Origin: Peltaster fructicola
Taxonomy: Eukaryota; Ascomycota; Dothideomycetes
Length of the DNA: 64,000 nucleotides
NCBI GenBank assembly: GCA_001592805.2
Contig: CP051142.1
Location: 2,418,001 to 2,482,000, forward strand
Direction of reading: 5' to 3'
A program made the position numbers and the translations under genes. The notes beneath the pieces were generated by a model. It was not told the origin of the DNA. It saw only the letters and a program-made list of their open reading frames with translations, and searched no databases. Each line of letters begins with the position of its first letter. The stretch's first letter is position 1. Positions 10,222 to 20,879 of the stretch are shown here, piece by piece.

Positions 10222-10992
10222 ATGGCCCCAATTACTGCCGCACGCGAGAGGCGTCTCGCCGGCACCAGCCTCAAGATGTATTTTGACCTGCCCTCTACTG
10301 AAAAATACATCGAGCAAGTCGCGCAGCTCAGCAAGGCTGCAGATGAGGCGAACATCGACTTCTTCGTCATTCCCGACTTTGTCGCTCTACTTCCTGCTAG
10401 CCAGAAGCTCGCCAACACAAATATCCAGCTCGGAGCACAGAACTGCGCGCCAGCAGCATCGGGCGCATACACTGGCGAGGTCAGCGTCCAGACATTGAAA
10501 CAAGCTGGTGTGAGCATCGTGGAGGTTGGACACGCAGAAAGACGGAGGCTATATGGAGAGACGGATCAGGACGTTGCTGCCAAAGCCAAGCTCATCGTCG
10601 AGCACGGCATGGTACCATTGATCTGCGTGGGCGAAAAGAGTAAAAGCAATATCGCATCGCATGCTGTTGGAATGGCACTCAGCGAATGTCAGCCGCAGGT
10701 CGCAGCAGTCCTGTCTGCAGTGCCTGATGACGCTGAGCTCATCATTGCGTATGAGCCCGTGTGGGCTATTGGCGCAGCTCAAGCAGCTGGAGCTGACCAC
10801 GTTGTCGCTGTTACACAGAACCTGCGGGCCCTCGTAGGTGCTCGTTCAGGACGCACAAGGATTCTCTACGGCGGCTCTGCCGGTCCAGGCACTTTCCAGG
10901 CACTCAAAACTGGTGTCGACGGTCTGTTCCTTGGCAGGTTTGCCCACGACATCAACAATGTACAGCAGGTCATCTCAGAGATGTCTCATTAG
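10222..10992 (+). CDS. Triosephosphate-isomerase-like sugar-phosphate isomerase (divergent paralogue)
   Basis: Single exon, 256 residues, the length of a complete TIM barrel. The catalytic residues are present: Lys18 in GTSLKMYF, His104 in EVGHAERR and Glu178 in AYEPVWAIG, with the phosphate-binding YGGSAGPG near the C-terminus. It is not the glycolytic enzyme: canonical TIM reads GGNWKxN at the lysine and LGHSERR at the histidine, whereas here Asn is replaced (GTSLK) and the Ser after His is Ala. GTS-K variants are known in TIM homologues that isomerise tetrose or other ketose phosphates (for example erythrulose-1-phosphate isomerases). That substrate is an inference. It shares a promoter with L2HGDH and ends 100 bp from the convergent unknown gene. 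Confidence 0.85.
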   Translation: MAPITAARERRLAGTSLKMYFDLPSTEKYIEQVAQLSKAADEANIDFFVIPDFVALLPASQKLANTNIQLGAQNCAPAASGAYTGEVSVQTLKQAGVSIVEVGHAERRRLYGETDQDVAAKAKLIVEHGMVPLICVGEKSKSNIASHAVGMALSECQPQVAAVLSAVPDDAELIIAYEPVWAIGAAQAAGADHVVAVTQNLRALVGARSGRTRILYGGSAGPGTFQALKTGVDGLFLGRFAHDINNVQQVISEMSH

Positions 10993-11092
10993 CAAAATTT
11001 CGATTGTGCCCAAGCGCAGTACACAAACACAACAGGACGGCAATTACTCCCTGGTCCGACGCACAACACGAATGCAATGCTTCTCATACAGT

Positions 11093-12787
11093 CTATGGCG
11101 TAGGCTGTGCCCATCGAGCAGCTCTAACGATAACACTGAGTGGCCAAAAGACAAGATTGAGCACTTGTACGATGATCACAGCGACTTTCCACATGAGAGC
11201 GACAACAATCGAGATAGCCGTGATCTGCACAAGCAGCCAAAACAAGCTCTTCACGATCATCAGCTTCTCCCAGGTGGTCATATCTTGGGGGAACAAGCGG
11301 CTGAGCGCGCTGGCATGTGCGAGTAAGAAGTCTCTCGAAGACTGCCACAGTATTGAGACAGCAATCATAACCATCTCCATGAGGTCCAGCGTGACGTTTC
11401 CAATCCGTGTTTGTCGATGTGCCTTAATTCCCTCCTCATCGGCGAAGAATGAGAATTTACTGATCTCAGACTGTAGCGAAGCCTTCCTGGTTTCTATACA
11501 GGTGTTATTGGAGGAGTTTCTAGAACATCCAAGTGAACAATGTCGTATTTCTCCAGCAGGAGAGCTCGGAGTGGCTGCTTTCGAGGGATGTACGAGACGT
11601 ACTCGAGGGAGCTGATTGAGATGTGCTACGCCAGAGATGGTATCGCTTGCTACTGTGGGTTCTTCTACTTGCTCGTCATGAACACTTTGCTCGAGCGAAG
11701 ATGACACCACTGTGGACAAACTCTCGGGCGAGAAATTGCGGTAGGCATTGAGGGTTGGTCGCGGTGCTTGAGACCTCTCGAAACATGATTTCTGTTGCGA
11801 TTGTGGCGATTTGTAGGGTACGAACGTGTGCTCGGTACTCACAGATGCAACCTGTCTTCGTTTGACCACGTTGAGGGGTGCTACTGTGGGACCAGCGACG
11901 GCATGTACTGCCACTGAAGAAGCATAGCACTCTTGCTTCGTCTGGTCTCGAGCGGTATCTGACACTTTTCTCCCGTCGACGAGCAGACGTTTGTCATATC
12001 CATCGCTCGACGTGCGATCCGCCTTATGCTTGTAATGCTCGAAAGCCTGTATCTCAGGCCCACTCAGGCCAGGAAAGTTGTAGGGTTGTGGCTCCCGCGC
12101 TGAAGGCATCCTGAACAGGAAGTCATCATCACCTAGCGGCGCTGACTGCTCCGTAGTGTTCAGGAACACTTTGCGAGCAACAGACTTCGCAGCTATGGTA
12201 GGAAGCACCAGATCGCAGGAGTCTGTACCACGGAATGTTCCTCCAGTAGCTAGCCATGCCGCTGTCTCGCCCTCTTTCAGCTTTTTGCCCTCGTTGGCCA
12301 AACGAATACCGTGCAGACGCTTTGTGGGCGATGGTGAGCTTCGCAGTAGATGTAGAGCGTGAGCCTTCAGTGCCGCTCCAGGTGTATCAGGAGTCTTCGG
12401 ATCGCTCACGACGCTGGGACTGATCTGACCAGTCCTAGGGTTTGCTCCTCTCGCTGTTAGATAATCATCGGAGTCCTTGAAACGCATGTTGGGCCGCACG
12501 GGCGAGTAGCGAATGAAAGGAGGAGGCTTGTGGAAGGTCTTCAGAGCGAGTAGTTTGAGCTTCCGTCTGATGCTCCTTTGAGCAGATCGTCGCCAGTGTG
12601 GTGGGCACAGTTCTGGAGCGACTGGGATAGACACGAGCCGAGTCGCTGTGCTGTGCTTGAAGTGGACGTGAGGTCCATCATTAGTAGTAGCAGCATGAAG
12701 TGACTTCATCGGAAATATGAATGGTTGGGTGGCAGCACTGGAATGTGAATCGATCTGGCTGGGCAACAGTAGGTGTGTGTAATTCAT
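11093..12787 (-). CDS. Conserved-looking hypothetical protein with two C-terminal TM segments
   Basis: Single ORF of 564 residues; family not recognised. The ATG used is the first (12785-12787); Met27 (MKSLHAATT) is a possible alternative. The N-terminal third is basic (RRSAQRSIRRKLKLLALKTF) and carries DDYLTARGANPRTGQISPS, a motif I associate with uncharacterised ascomycete proteins. The middle is Ser/Pro-rich and probably disordered. Near the C-terminus two hydrophobic helices are clear (KSLFWLLVQITAISIVVALM and VAVIIVQVLNLVFWPLSVIV), preceded by an amphipathic helix around LMEMVMIAVSILW. This suggests a tail-anchored or hairpin membrane protein with a large cytosolic part. It converges on the TIM-like gene. 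Coding potential is supported by length and coherent composition only. Confidence 0.7.
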   Translation of the reverse strand: MNYTHLLLPSQIDSHSSAATQPFIFPMKSLHAATTNDGPHVHFKHSTATRLVSIPVAPELCPPHWRRSAQRSIRRKLKLLALKTFHKPPPFIRYSPVRPNMRFKDSDDYLTARGANPRTGQISPSVVSDPKTPDTPGAALKAHALHLLRSSPSPTKRLHGIRLANEGKKLKEGETAAWLATGGTFRGTDSCDLVLPTIAAKSVARKVFLNTTEQSAPLGDDDFLFRMPSAREPQPYNFPGLSGPEIQAFEHYKHKADRTSSDGYDKRLLVDGRKVSDTARDQTKQECYASSVAVHAVAGPTVAPLNVVKRRQVASVSTEHTFVPYKSPQSQQKSCFERSQAPRPTLNAYRNFSPESLSTVVSSSLEQSVHDEQVEEPTVASDTISGVAHLNQLPRVRLVHPSKAATPSSPAGEIRHCSLGCSRNSSNNTCIETRKASLQSEISKFSFFADEEGIKAHRQTRIGNVTLDLMEMVMIAVSILWQSSRDFLLAHASALSRLFPQDMTTWEKLMIVKSLFWLLVQITAISIVVALMWKVAVIIVQVLNLVFWPLSVIVRAARWAQPTP

Positions 12788-13373
12788 GATACTTGCCTCA
12801 CTTCAGCCTACATTGGCGAGGAAGTAGCAGCATCATCGTCGCCGCATGTGTGGTTCTTTGGCGAGGTCTGATCCGTTGAGGAAGCATCGTCCAGGTGGTT
12901 GTAAACATGTGCTCGGCCTGACAAGGTCTCCTGTAACAACTGCTGTAGCCTTGCAGATATCTGAACGCAGATCCCTATCGGCGCATGTCTTGCTTCTGAG
13001 ATTCAGATGTTGCAGGAAGGTGGAAGATATTGCTTGCTTGCTTGCTTCCCTAACAGACGCTTCACCATTCGCTGCGCTGCACTGCGCTTCGCTCATGCGT
13101 CTACGACAAGATTTGGCAACATGCTGCTGCAACGGGCCTTCAAGCATAGTGTCGCAGACGACTCAGTCGCAGCCTGCAAGCAGAGCTTGACACGTTTTTT
13201 CGTGTGATTCCAGGAGGTATAATACATGCGGTAGCCGAACCTGAAGCCGGCCTCGTCAAACCACTTGCCGCGGGTAAAGAAGATATATTAGATCCACCTA
13301 CTCTATAACCCACTGCGAGCGCACATTGCACGACAGCCATTCCAAGCTCTTGATCAAATCTATCTCTAGCATC
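12788..13373. other. Intergenic, divergent promoter region with short TGCT repeat
   Basis: A 586-bp stretch between divergent genes. It contains a (TGCT)4 tract at 13031-13046 and an A/T-rich core element at 13284-13290. No RNA gene or convincing small ORF was seen. Confidence 0.5.
13284..13290 (+). promoter_or_regulatory. Possible TATA element of the hydrolase gene
   Basis: TATATTA lies 84-90 bp upstream of the ATG at 13374, inside AGATATATTAGATCC. The spacing suits a fungal core promoter with a short 5'UTR. Position and sequence are the only evidence. Confidence 0.35.
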
Positions 13374-14366
13374 ATGGCTACTTTCAAAGTTACAGAGAAG
13401 GACAGTCAGGCATGGACAACCTGGGTAGCCCACCGTGCGATGCAGGCTGTAGGCATGGACACCCTCGTCTATGGTCCACGATTCCTGCGTCCAGCGAAGA
13501 CGGCTGCAGCACAGCCGGTTGGGTCACCTGAGCTTGATATTCCACTCGCACGCATGAGAGGATGCACCGTCGAGCACAGAGTCGTGCATGACTTCCACGT
13601 CTACGACATCTTGCCCAGCAAGGCTGCAGCGAGTGATCAATCGGGGCCGAAGAAGAAGCTCATGTATTTTGCAGGAGGAGGGTTCCAGATGCCAGCAAGT
13701 CCTGCGCACTGGGTGTTCTGCGCAGAGCTGGTGAACAAGCTACCCAACACCACGGCAGTGATGGTAAGCTATCCATTGGCACCCGCTAACAGTGCACCAA
13801 ACGTGTACCACCTCGTCCAGAAGGTCTACCTCGCACTGCTGGCCGAGTCGAAGGACAAACAGGAGACTGTCATTTTGGGAGGTGATTCTGCAGGTGGTAA
13901 TCTCTCAATTGGCTTACCGACGTCTACTCTCAAGGAAGACAGCAAGGCCCTCTGTCCTGCGATCATCCTGACCATCTCTCCAGCTGTCGAGACGACTCAC
14001 GACAATCCGGACATCAAGTTGATTGAACCATTCGATCCAATGCTCACACAGGCTTACTGCAAGAACGCATCTAAATTGTGGCGTGGAGAGTGGCCATGCG
14101 AGGACCCTCGTCTCTCAGTGCTGTATGCAGATCTGGCACCAGTAGCTGCGCGAGGTACCCACCTCATCGGCGTTGTTGGCAAGTATGACTGCCTGGCACC
14201 TGATGATATGTTGTTCGTGGAGAGGACGAAGCAGGCCGGCTTGTCGAGTGAGTGGTTGATCTGGGATAAGCAGATGCACTGCTTTCCACTTGCCTTTACA
14301 TTTGGCTTCCCTGAGGCGATCGAGGCCAAGGATTGGATCATAAAGAAGATCAACGACCAGTTCTAG
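13374..14366 (+). CDS. Alpha/beta-hydrolase, hormone-sensitive-lipase (HSL) family
   Basis: Single exon, 330 residues. The start MATFKVTEKDSQ at 13374 is preferred over an in-frame ATG 16 codons upstream because it begins a compact protein just downstream of a likely core promoter. The nucleophile elbow GGDSAGGN places Ser172 in the GDSAG motif of the HSL group. The oxyanion motif reads AGGGF (100-104) where HSL enzymes usually have HGGG. Asp272 (GKYDCLAPDD) and His302 (KQMHCFPLAF) fit the rest of the triad, so it should be active on small acyl esters or acetylated lipids. The sequence resembles fungal steryl-acetyl-hydrolase-like proteins. No TM segment or signal peptide is seen, so it is probably cytosolic. 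It converges on PMA1. Confidence 0.85.
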   Translation: MATFKVTEKDSQAWTTWVAHRAMQAVGMDTLVYGPRFLRPAKTAAAQPVGSPELDIPLARMRGCTVEHRVVHDFHVYDILPSKAAASDQSGPKKKLMYFAGGGFQMPASPAHWVFCAELVNKLPNTTAVMVSYPLAPANSAPNVYHLVQKVYLALLAESKDKQETVILGGDSAGGNLSIGLPTSTLKEDSKALCPAIILTISPAVETTHDNPDIKLIEPFDPMLTQAYCKNASKLWRGEWPCEDPRLSVLYADLAPVAARGTHLIGVVGKYDCLAPDDMLFVERTKQAGLSSEWLIWDKQMHCFPLAFTFGFPEAIEAKDWIIKKINDQF

Positions 14367-14557
14367 CAACGTAATGGAATATATAATGTGGGATGAAATG
14401 TGCATTTTCAAATTTATACAGCCTTTGGTGTGATGGAATACGCACACACCGCGCGCATCAAAGAGGATATTATGAAAAGACACCAAGTGACATGGTTGAG
14501 CTTGAAAATACATTGGATGGATGGATAAGTGAACGACAGCGGCATGCGAGCGCACGT

Positions 14558-17500
14558 CTAGTCGTCCTCAGCCTCCTCAGATGACTTCTGAGCAAGAAGC
14601 CATCGTCCCTCGCCAGCCTCGTCCTTCTCGTGCTTGATGCACAGCTTGCTGAGGTGACCAAGGATGTTCTCCATCTGGGTGTCGTGGACGGATCGGTTCT
14701 TACGTCCAAGGTCGTCGAGCCATGGGATCTGGTTGAGGAGATAGTAAACGATTGCGACGATGACAATGACACCGATCGAGTAGGCCCAGATGACAACGAC
14801 TGTGACAACGTCGGTACGTCCGTTGCCAGTGGTAACGAAGGTCGACATTGGGCTTGGGAGTGGGTCCTGATTGGTGGGGGTGTGCAGCCATCCGAAAATA
14901 CAGAAGAGAGTGGCAAGGGCATCGACACCAGCAATGGCGCCAATGAGCTGCCAAGATGGGAATGTGTTGCCACCACGGGTGACAAAGATGAGCCAGTTCT
15001 CAGTGAGAGCAACCTCGAGGAAGAGAATCTCCTCAATGTTACCGTAGTTCTGAACGAAACCACCGTTTGGCAAGTAGAGAGCGCCGTGGACGATCCAGGT
15101 ACCGATGGCGAGCAAGATACCGAGGATGACGGAGATGATCCAGATCTTTGGCAATTGCCACTCCACTGGGCGCTGCTCAGAGTGAGCGTTGTCGTAGGCG
15201 ACAGCGACAGTGGCCAAATCAGCGAAGAGAGCGATGAAGACAATGAGCTCAGAGCCGATAGTCGAGTTGAGGATGACCATAGCGGTGACCAGGTAGATCT
15301 CCAAGTGGAGACAGAGGGCGATACGGTACTGGATGTAGGACTTCATGCGCTGGAAAATCTGTCGGGCAATCTTGATGGCCAAGACGATGGTGGAAAGACC
15401 TGGTGCAAGGAAGACGATATCGGCGGCAGCTTGAGCGGCTTCAGAAGCACCTTCGACAGCAATACCACAGTCAGCCTTCTTGAGAGATGGAGCATCGTTG
15501 ACACCTGAAGAAGTATTAGTAAAGAGGGTTGGGCATTGATATGTCGCAGAACTTACCGTCACCAGTCATGGCAGTCAAGTGACCACGCTGCTGAAGCATC
15601 TCCACGACCTGGTACTTGTGCTCTGGGAAGACCTCAGCGAAACCATCAGCACGCTCGACGAGATCGTGCTGGGTGGATCCAGAGAGACCACCATGGATGA
15701 GCTTCTGAGAGTTGTAAACCTTTGTTCCGAGTGCCAACATCTTGCAGGTCTCCTTAGCGATGGCAATAGCGTCACCAGTCAACATCTTGACTGGGACACC
15801 AAGCTGCTGAGCCTCAACGATAGTCTGAGCGGTATCCTCACGTGGTGGATCGAACATGGAAAGCATACCAAGGAGGACCCATGGCTCGTCGTTCTTCTGG
15901 TAGGCGACACCGAGAGATCGGAAACCACGGCGAGCAAATTCGGAAGCCTTCTCCTTGAAGAGGTCGGCGGTCTCCTTGGAGCACTCAGTAAGCTGGAGGA
16001 CGGCCTTTGGTGCACCCTTGGCGCAGGTGAAACGGTCGCCACGGAGCGTGCAGATGGCAGTGATACGCTTGGAGACAGGGTCGAAAGGAGTGAACTTCTC
16101 TGTCTTCCAGTCATCCTTGAGGATGTCACGTGCCTTGGGGTATCGCTTGAGGGTAAGGATAGTGACCTTGTCAATAGGGTCGAGAGACTTGATGTTGTGG
16201 GAAGAAGCGAGAGCGGCACAAGCCATCATCCAGTTGACATCTTCGCCTTCAGCGACGTAGGGCTCACGGATAGAAAGCTGGTTAGCAGTGAGAGTACCGG
16301 TCTTGTCTGAGCAGAGAACGTCGACACCAGCAAGGGACTCGATGGCAGTAAGCTTCTGGACGATGGCCTGCTCCTTGGCGAGGTAGGCGGCACCGACAGC
16401 GAGAGTGGTGGTGGTGACGACTGGAAGACCGACTGGAACACCGATGATGAAAAGAATGAGGATGTACTTGAGCAGAGTGTTGCTGGACTCCAGAGGAAGA
16501 GCGATTCTGAGACCACGGAAGAAACCACCGATCCAGGCGACGAGAATCCAGAACAAGACGAGGACGAGAAGTGCCGTTCCGATGCTGTTCATGATAGCCT
16601 TGAAGTGACCTTGATCCTTTGCACCCTGGACGAGAGTAGCAGTGCGACCGACGAAAGAGAACTTGGCAGATGTCTGGCAGACAGCGTAAGCCTTACCACG
16701 CTTGCAGCCGGTGGTGTAGTAGACGATGTCGCCCATGTACTTGTCGACGGCGAGAGACTCTCCAGTGATGGCAGACTGGTCAGTGGCGACGATAGCATGA
16801 CCTTGGTGTGGGACACCTTCACCTTCGTCGTCATCCTCCTTGTCCTCAGATCCGGATGGGTCCTCCTCTGGGTTGAGCTTGTGCTGCTCACGGAGTTCTC
16901 GGTAGCGCTCAAAGTCTTCTGGGTGCTCGTAGTCGCAGATAAGACGTGCATCAGCTGGGACAGTTTGACCTTCCTCGATAATGACCTGCGAGACGAATCA
17001 GAATCGTGACCATGGGCTGCTTTCGCACGCGAGAAAACTTACAATGTCACCTGGGACGAGCTCACGGGCCTTGATGTCGAGCTCCTGACCACCACGGATG
17101 ACAATGGCCTTCATGGCGATGTCACCCTTGAGAGAAGCGACGACATCGGCGGCCTGCTTCTCCTGGTACCAACCGACGGCGGCGTTGAGAAGCAGAATAC
17201 CAATGATGACACCAAGATCGATCCAGTCCTCAAGACCAGCAGCGAGAATGACAGCGAGCTCCATGACTACATTTTGGGTCAGCTAAAGATCGTTTGCGAG
17301 CTCTCACACCATCGCTCAACCAATGGTACATGCGCAGGTTGCCACAGCTTGAGAGGAGTGCATAAGCGGCTTTGCGCCCGTGGTGGAGACCAAAAAGGTC
17401 GCACCAAGCTTGAGCCGAACTCAAAAGCAAAAGCTGCTGTTGCGTGCGACTTATCGCCCATTGATTGATGAGAGTGTGAGCAGTAGGACGTAGACATACC

Positions 17501-18117
17501 ATAAAGAATTGGACCGGTGAAGAACATGAGGAACTTGATGAACAAGTTCTCCTTCTCGGTCATGATCTCGTTCCAGCCGAAGCGCTTTCGTCGGTTCTCA
17601 ACATCAGCGTTCGAGATACCTTGCTTGATGTCGGCCTCGAGCCACTCATCAGGAACGACACCATCGTCCTTGCCCTGGGCGTGTGGTGAAGAGCCTGAGC
17701 GCCAGAACTAAAGATGGGTTGTCAGCATACGTTGTTATGGTGAAAATCCATTCCAGCTGCATACCTGCCACCATTGTTTTCCCTTCTTTGCGTCCTTAGC
17801 ATCCTTGGCCTCAGTCTCTGGCGAAGCTGCCTTTGGATCTCTGTAGGTGGAAATGTACTTCTGGAGGGCAGTGTACTCGTCTAGAAGGAGCGCGTCAGTT
17901 CGATGTTGTTGTCGTGGTGAGACACGCGAACGACGACATACCTAGGTCTTCGATGTTGCCTGGAGCTTGAGACCACTTGCGAGATCGTTGTCTAGCAATG
18001 GTATGTCAGTTTTGAAGAGCTTACAACAGACAGAGCAGCTGTCGGAGCTCACCTCTCGGCGTCATTGCCACCATTCTCGAGATCCTTCTCTCCGAAGGAT
18101 ACGCGAGGAGCGGCCAT
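14558..18117 (-). CDS. PMA1: Plasma-membrane H+-transporting ATPase (P3A type)
   Basis: Seven exons (complement): 18053-18117, 17942-17991, 17765-17880, 17500-17707, 17043-17266, 15557-16985 and 14558-15504, giving 1012 residues. All six introns have GT-AG ends and keep frame; five are 52-61 nt and one (17267-17499) is 233 nt. The protein pumps protons out of the cell using ATP and sets the membrane potential for nutrient uptake. The P-type landmarks are present: TGESLAVDK (actuator), CSDKTGTLTANQLS (phosphorylated Asp), MLTGDAIAIAKETC and GDGVNDAPSL (hinge). The acidic insertion before the TGES loop (EEDPSGSEDKEDDDEGEG) is shared with other Pezizomycotina Pma1 proteins as I recall them. The C-terminus is acidic (QKSSEEAEDD) after a regulatory helix with RSVHDTQMENILGHL. 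Strong codon bias causes long false ORFs on the opposite strand, as expected for a highly expressed gene. Confidence 0.96.
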
Positions 18118-20879
18118 CTTGATTGTAGCACTGTCCAAATCAATGGAAGCTGTTGAAAAGCTGCTACAAGTATAAGATGCGTGCGCGTCGCAGGAAGGTC
18201 GGGTGATTGCGTCGTAACAGAGCGCTGATTCGAAAGAGAGAAGAGAGGGAAAAGCAGAGCTGCCAGCGAGGAAGATGAGGAAGAGCTATCGCGCTAAGGG
18301 CGCAGATTGACGCCAGAGAGCTAGCTTCGAAAGCTTGGAGCCTTTTTTTGTGATGAGCAGCAACAACACTATGGGAGAGCCCGGTGCTACTTAAACCTAT
18401 CTTGCCCAGAACAGAATTGGTGGGAAAGAAAAAGCCTCGCATGTGGAGCACCACCCATCCCATTCGCACGTTCTGCTTGTCACTTGCCTGTCGGAAGGTC
18501 CATCACTGCTCCTATCTCGCTTTGCCCGTTCGTAGATCGGGGCCAAGCACAGCATTCGACAGTTTCCCACAGGGCAAGAACGAGAGCCGCCTTGATGTCT
18601 TCCCTCCGATCGACCATTCACAAATGAGGCAATCCTCTATCGTCATCAATTCACAAAGGACCGATGGACTATCCCACGTCTCGCCGATTCGCAAGGCAGA
18701 GGCATCCAATGCCAGTCAACACACCGTGTCGGTGCCGCTTCTACCGCCGGGACCACGAAATGTGCGCTATCGTCATATGCGGCCTGATGCCAACGGCTCT
18801 ATCTCAAATGCGCCAATCACGATCGTCCAATCTATGAGCTCACTTTGCTTATGCACTGCAGATACAGACAAGGATGCCGCTGACACACTGACCTGGACAT
18901 CCACGGCCATCCGGCGCTGCGCTCGAATGGCCAAGTCGAAGAAGCGAAAGAGCGAGCAGTTGTCGATACCGGGCCTCTGTCAGCGCTTACTATCAGCAAG
19001 CGCTGTCATGGGACGTGTGAGCGAAGAGAAATACAGACACATAGAGCTCGCCTTGGTGTTGCTCGTCTATCACTATGACGTTATCATGCACTCACGCACG
19101 CATCGTATCGCATTGACGAGAGCAAACACTCAAGCCACAGATAAAGCAAAGGATTCGATGTCCATCCAGCCATGGGCCTGCTCTACTGACTGCGATCACC
19201 TGCTGCTGCTCGCGCGTAGCACATCTCTTGCTTTTCCTGCTGAGCGTGCCTGAAACTCTGATACTGGTTCGGTGGGGAGTAGGCTCAATTTGACCGCCGC
19301 CTATAGCAGAGACGAGATGAGATTTGATGGGTCCTGCTCGGCGACCATTCCACATTCCTCCAAGGACATCAAAACAACAACTACCTAAACAAACGAACTG
19401 CACACAGATGAGAAGTGCGTGTGCTTCAGCCCAGCCCAGCAAAATTTCCCTTCTCCTGGTGTACTGCTTGAGCTGGTACTACCACACTCGTGCTCCACTC
19501 AGCCTGTCGCTCGCGCAACTTGTCATTCGTGTCGCTTCTTCTCACCGATTATCCGACCGAGACGCTGAATGGGCCACACCTGGCCTTGTAGTGGTAACCA
19601 TGGCAATCCGGCACGCGAGTGATTTTTCGAAGCCCTCGTATCCTTCTGGAAGCACTGTGCCCACAGTCGTTAAATCGCGCAATTACGCATCACTACAGAG
19701 CCGTGATTCCATACCGTCTCTCGCTTTGCCGAACGGAGATACAGCAAACTCGATGTCGTCGCATCCTTTTCGGCCTTGAGCCTCGACTCTGATCGGGTTT
19801 GTTGGGATGGTGGATATGCCGTGAAGCCTATCACTCCCACGCGATATCGCAACGATCTATCTTATGGGCTGCCGAAGAAAGAGCGGATTGCTCTCGTGCT
19901 CCCATGCCTTGCTAGAACTTCCTCAATCAGCCGATCAGGGTCAGTACAGACAGTCCCTGCAGTGGGTGGTCCACAGTGTTCAGGAACACCAGGAGTCCAG
20001 TGTCCTTAGCATGTCTGATCGTTTCTGACTACACACATGCTGCCGACACCTTGTTCAGATGAACACTCCACACGCTGAGCTGCCGAAGCGATTCGACCCG
20101 CGAGGGAATCGCTTGCAGCGCCGCCTTCGTCATCTATCAATGATTCCATTATCAACCTCCATTGGCCGGCACTGTAGATCGTCTCAAGTCTTCCACAACG
20201 TTCAAATTTCGCAAACGACGAATGTCAAAGTGTCCGTGTTGAGGATGTCTCGGTGCCAATCCACTCCACGGCAGGATTGCGAGATCGTCAGGCCGTTTCG
20301 AGCTTGGCATTGAGATGTGCAGCTTGGCCGTAACGTCGTGCTGATTTATGGACACTTGTCGTGGTAGCTTGGCAGGAATAGAGCTTGATGGCGCAGGCAA
20401 GGTCGAACGGGCCAAGACACTTGCATCCAAGACTGCTCCTGCCCAGGTCTTGAGTCTGCATCATGCGGCACACGGTCGTGAGGTTCGAAGTTGCACAATG
20501 GCTCATCAAAGGGGTACTAGATCTACCTTGGCATTGCAGGACGACTTGCAACAGGTCTTGGCTGAGGATCTTGGCCTTCAATAGCATGCAACAGGTCAGA
20601 AGTGTCAACGTCCACAGTGTGCACACCTCGGCAGGCGATAAAGAGAATAGACTTCAAATGATGGCCGCCTGTGACTGAGGAATATGCAGCAATGTGCAAG
20701 CATCATTGACGCTGGCCTCGCTTGTGGAAGATGTTGTTACAGATCGGAGAACGGCTGCAACGTACAAATGCCTGGCCTGCATACACTCCTGGCGGCGATC
20801 CCTCCAGCCTCAATGCATCACTATGCTCGTACTGCTGCTAGCAACTTCATCAGGGTTCAACCCAGATGACGGTCATCGA
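18118..20879. other. Gene-poor region upstream of PMA1
   Basis: About 2.8 kb with no gene I can support. The part next to PMA1 should be its promoter. Two plus-strand ORFs occur (18384-19253, 289 codons; 19324-19779, 151 codons), but their translations lack coherent composition, domains or a plausible start context, and I treat them as chance. No transposon termini, tandem repeats or RNA genes were seen. Confidence 0.5.
18231..18285 (-). promoter_or_regulatory. Pyrimidine-rich tract upstream of PMA1
   Basis: On the PMA1 sense strand this stretch is almost entirely C/T; the plus strand reads as GA-rich runs such as AAGAGAGGGAAAAG. It lies 114-168 bp upstream of the ATG. CT-rich blocks at this place are common in strongly expressed filamentous-fungal genes and often precede the transcription start. 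Confidence 0.45.

Noticed and set aside
14470-16310. Long ORFs antisense to or out of frame with PMA1 (for example 14630-15508, 15579-16310, 14470-15243)
   Set aside because: They are mirror effects of strong codon bias in PMA1; their translations are low-complexity and have no family features.
18384-19253. 289-codon plus-strand ORF upstream of PMA1
   Set aside because: No domain, no coherent composition and no splice structure; it overlaps the PMA1 promoter region. Kept only as an untested possibility for RNA-seq.
19324-19779. 151-codon plus-strand ORF
   Set aside because: Translation has no recognisable motif or protein-like pattern; such lengths arise by chance at this base composition.
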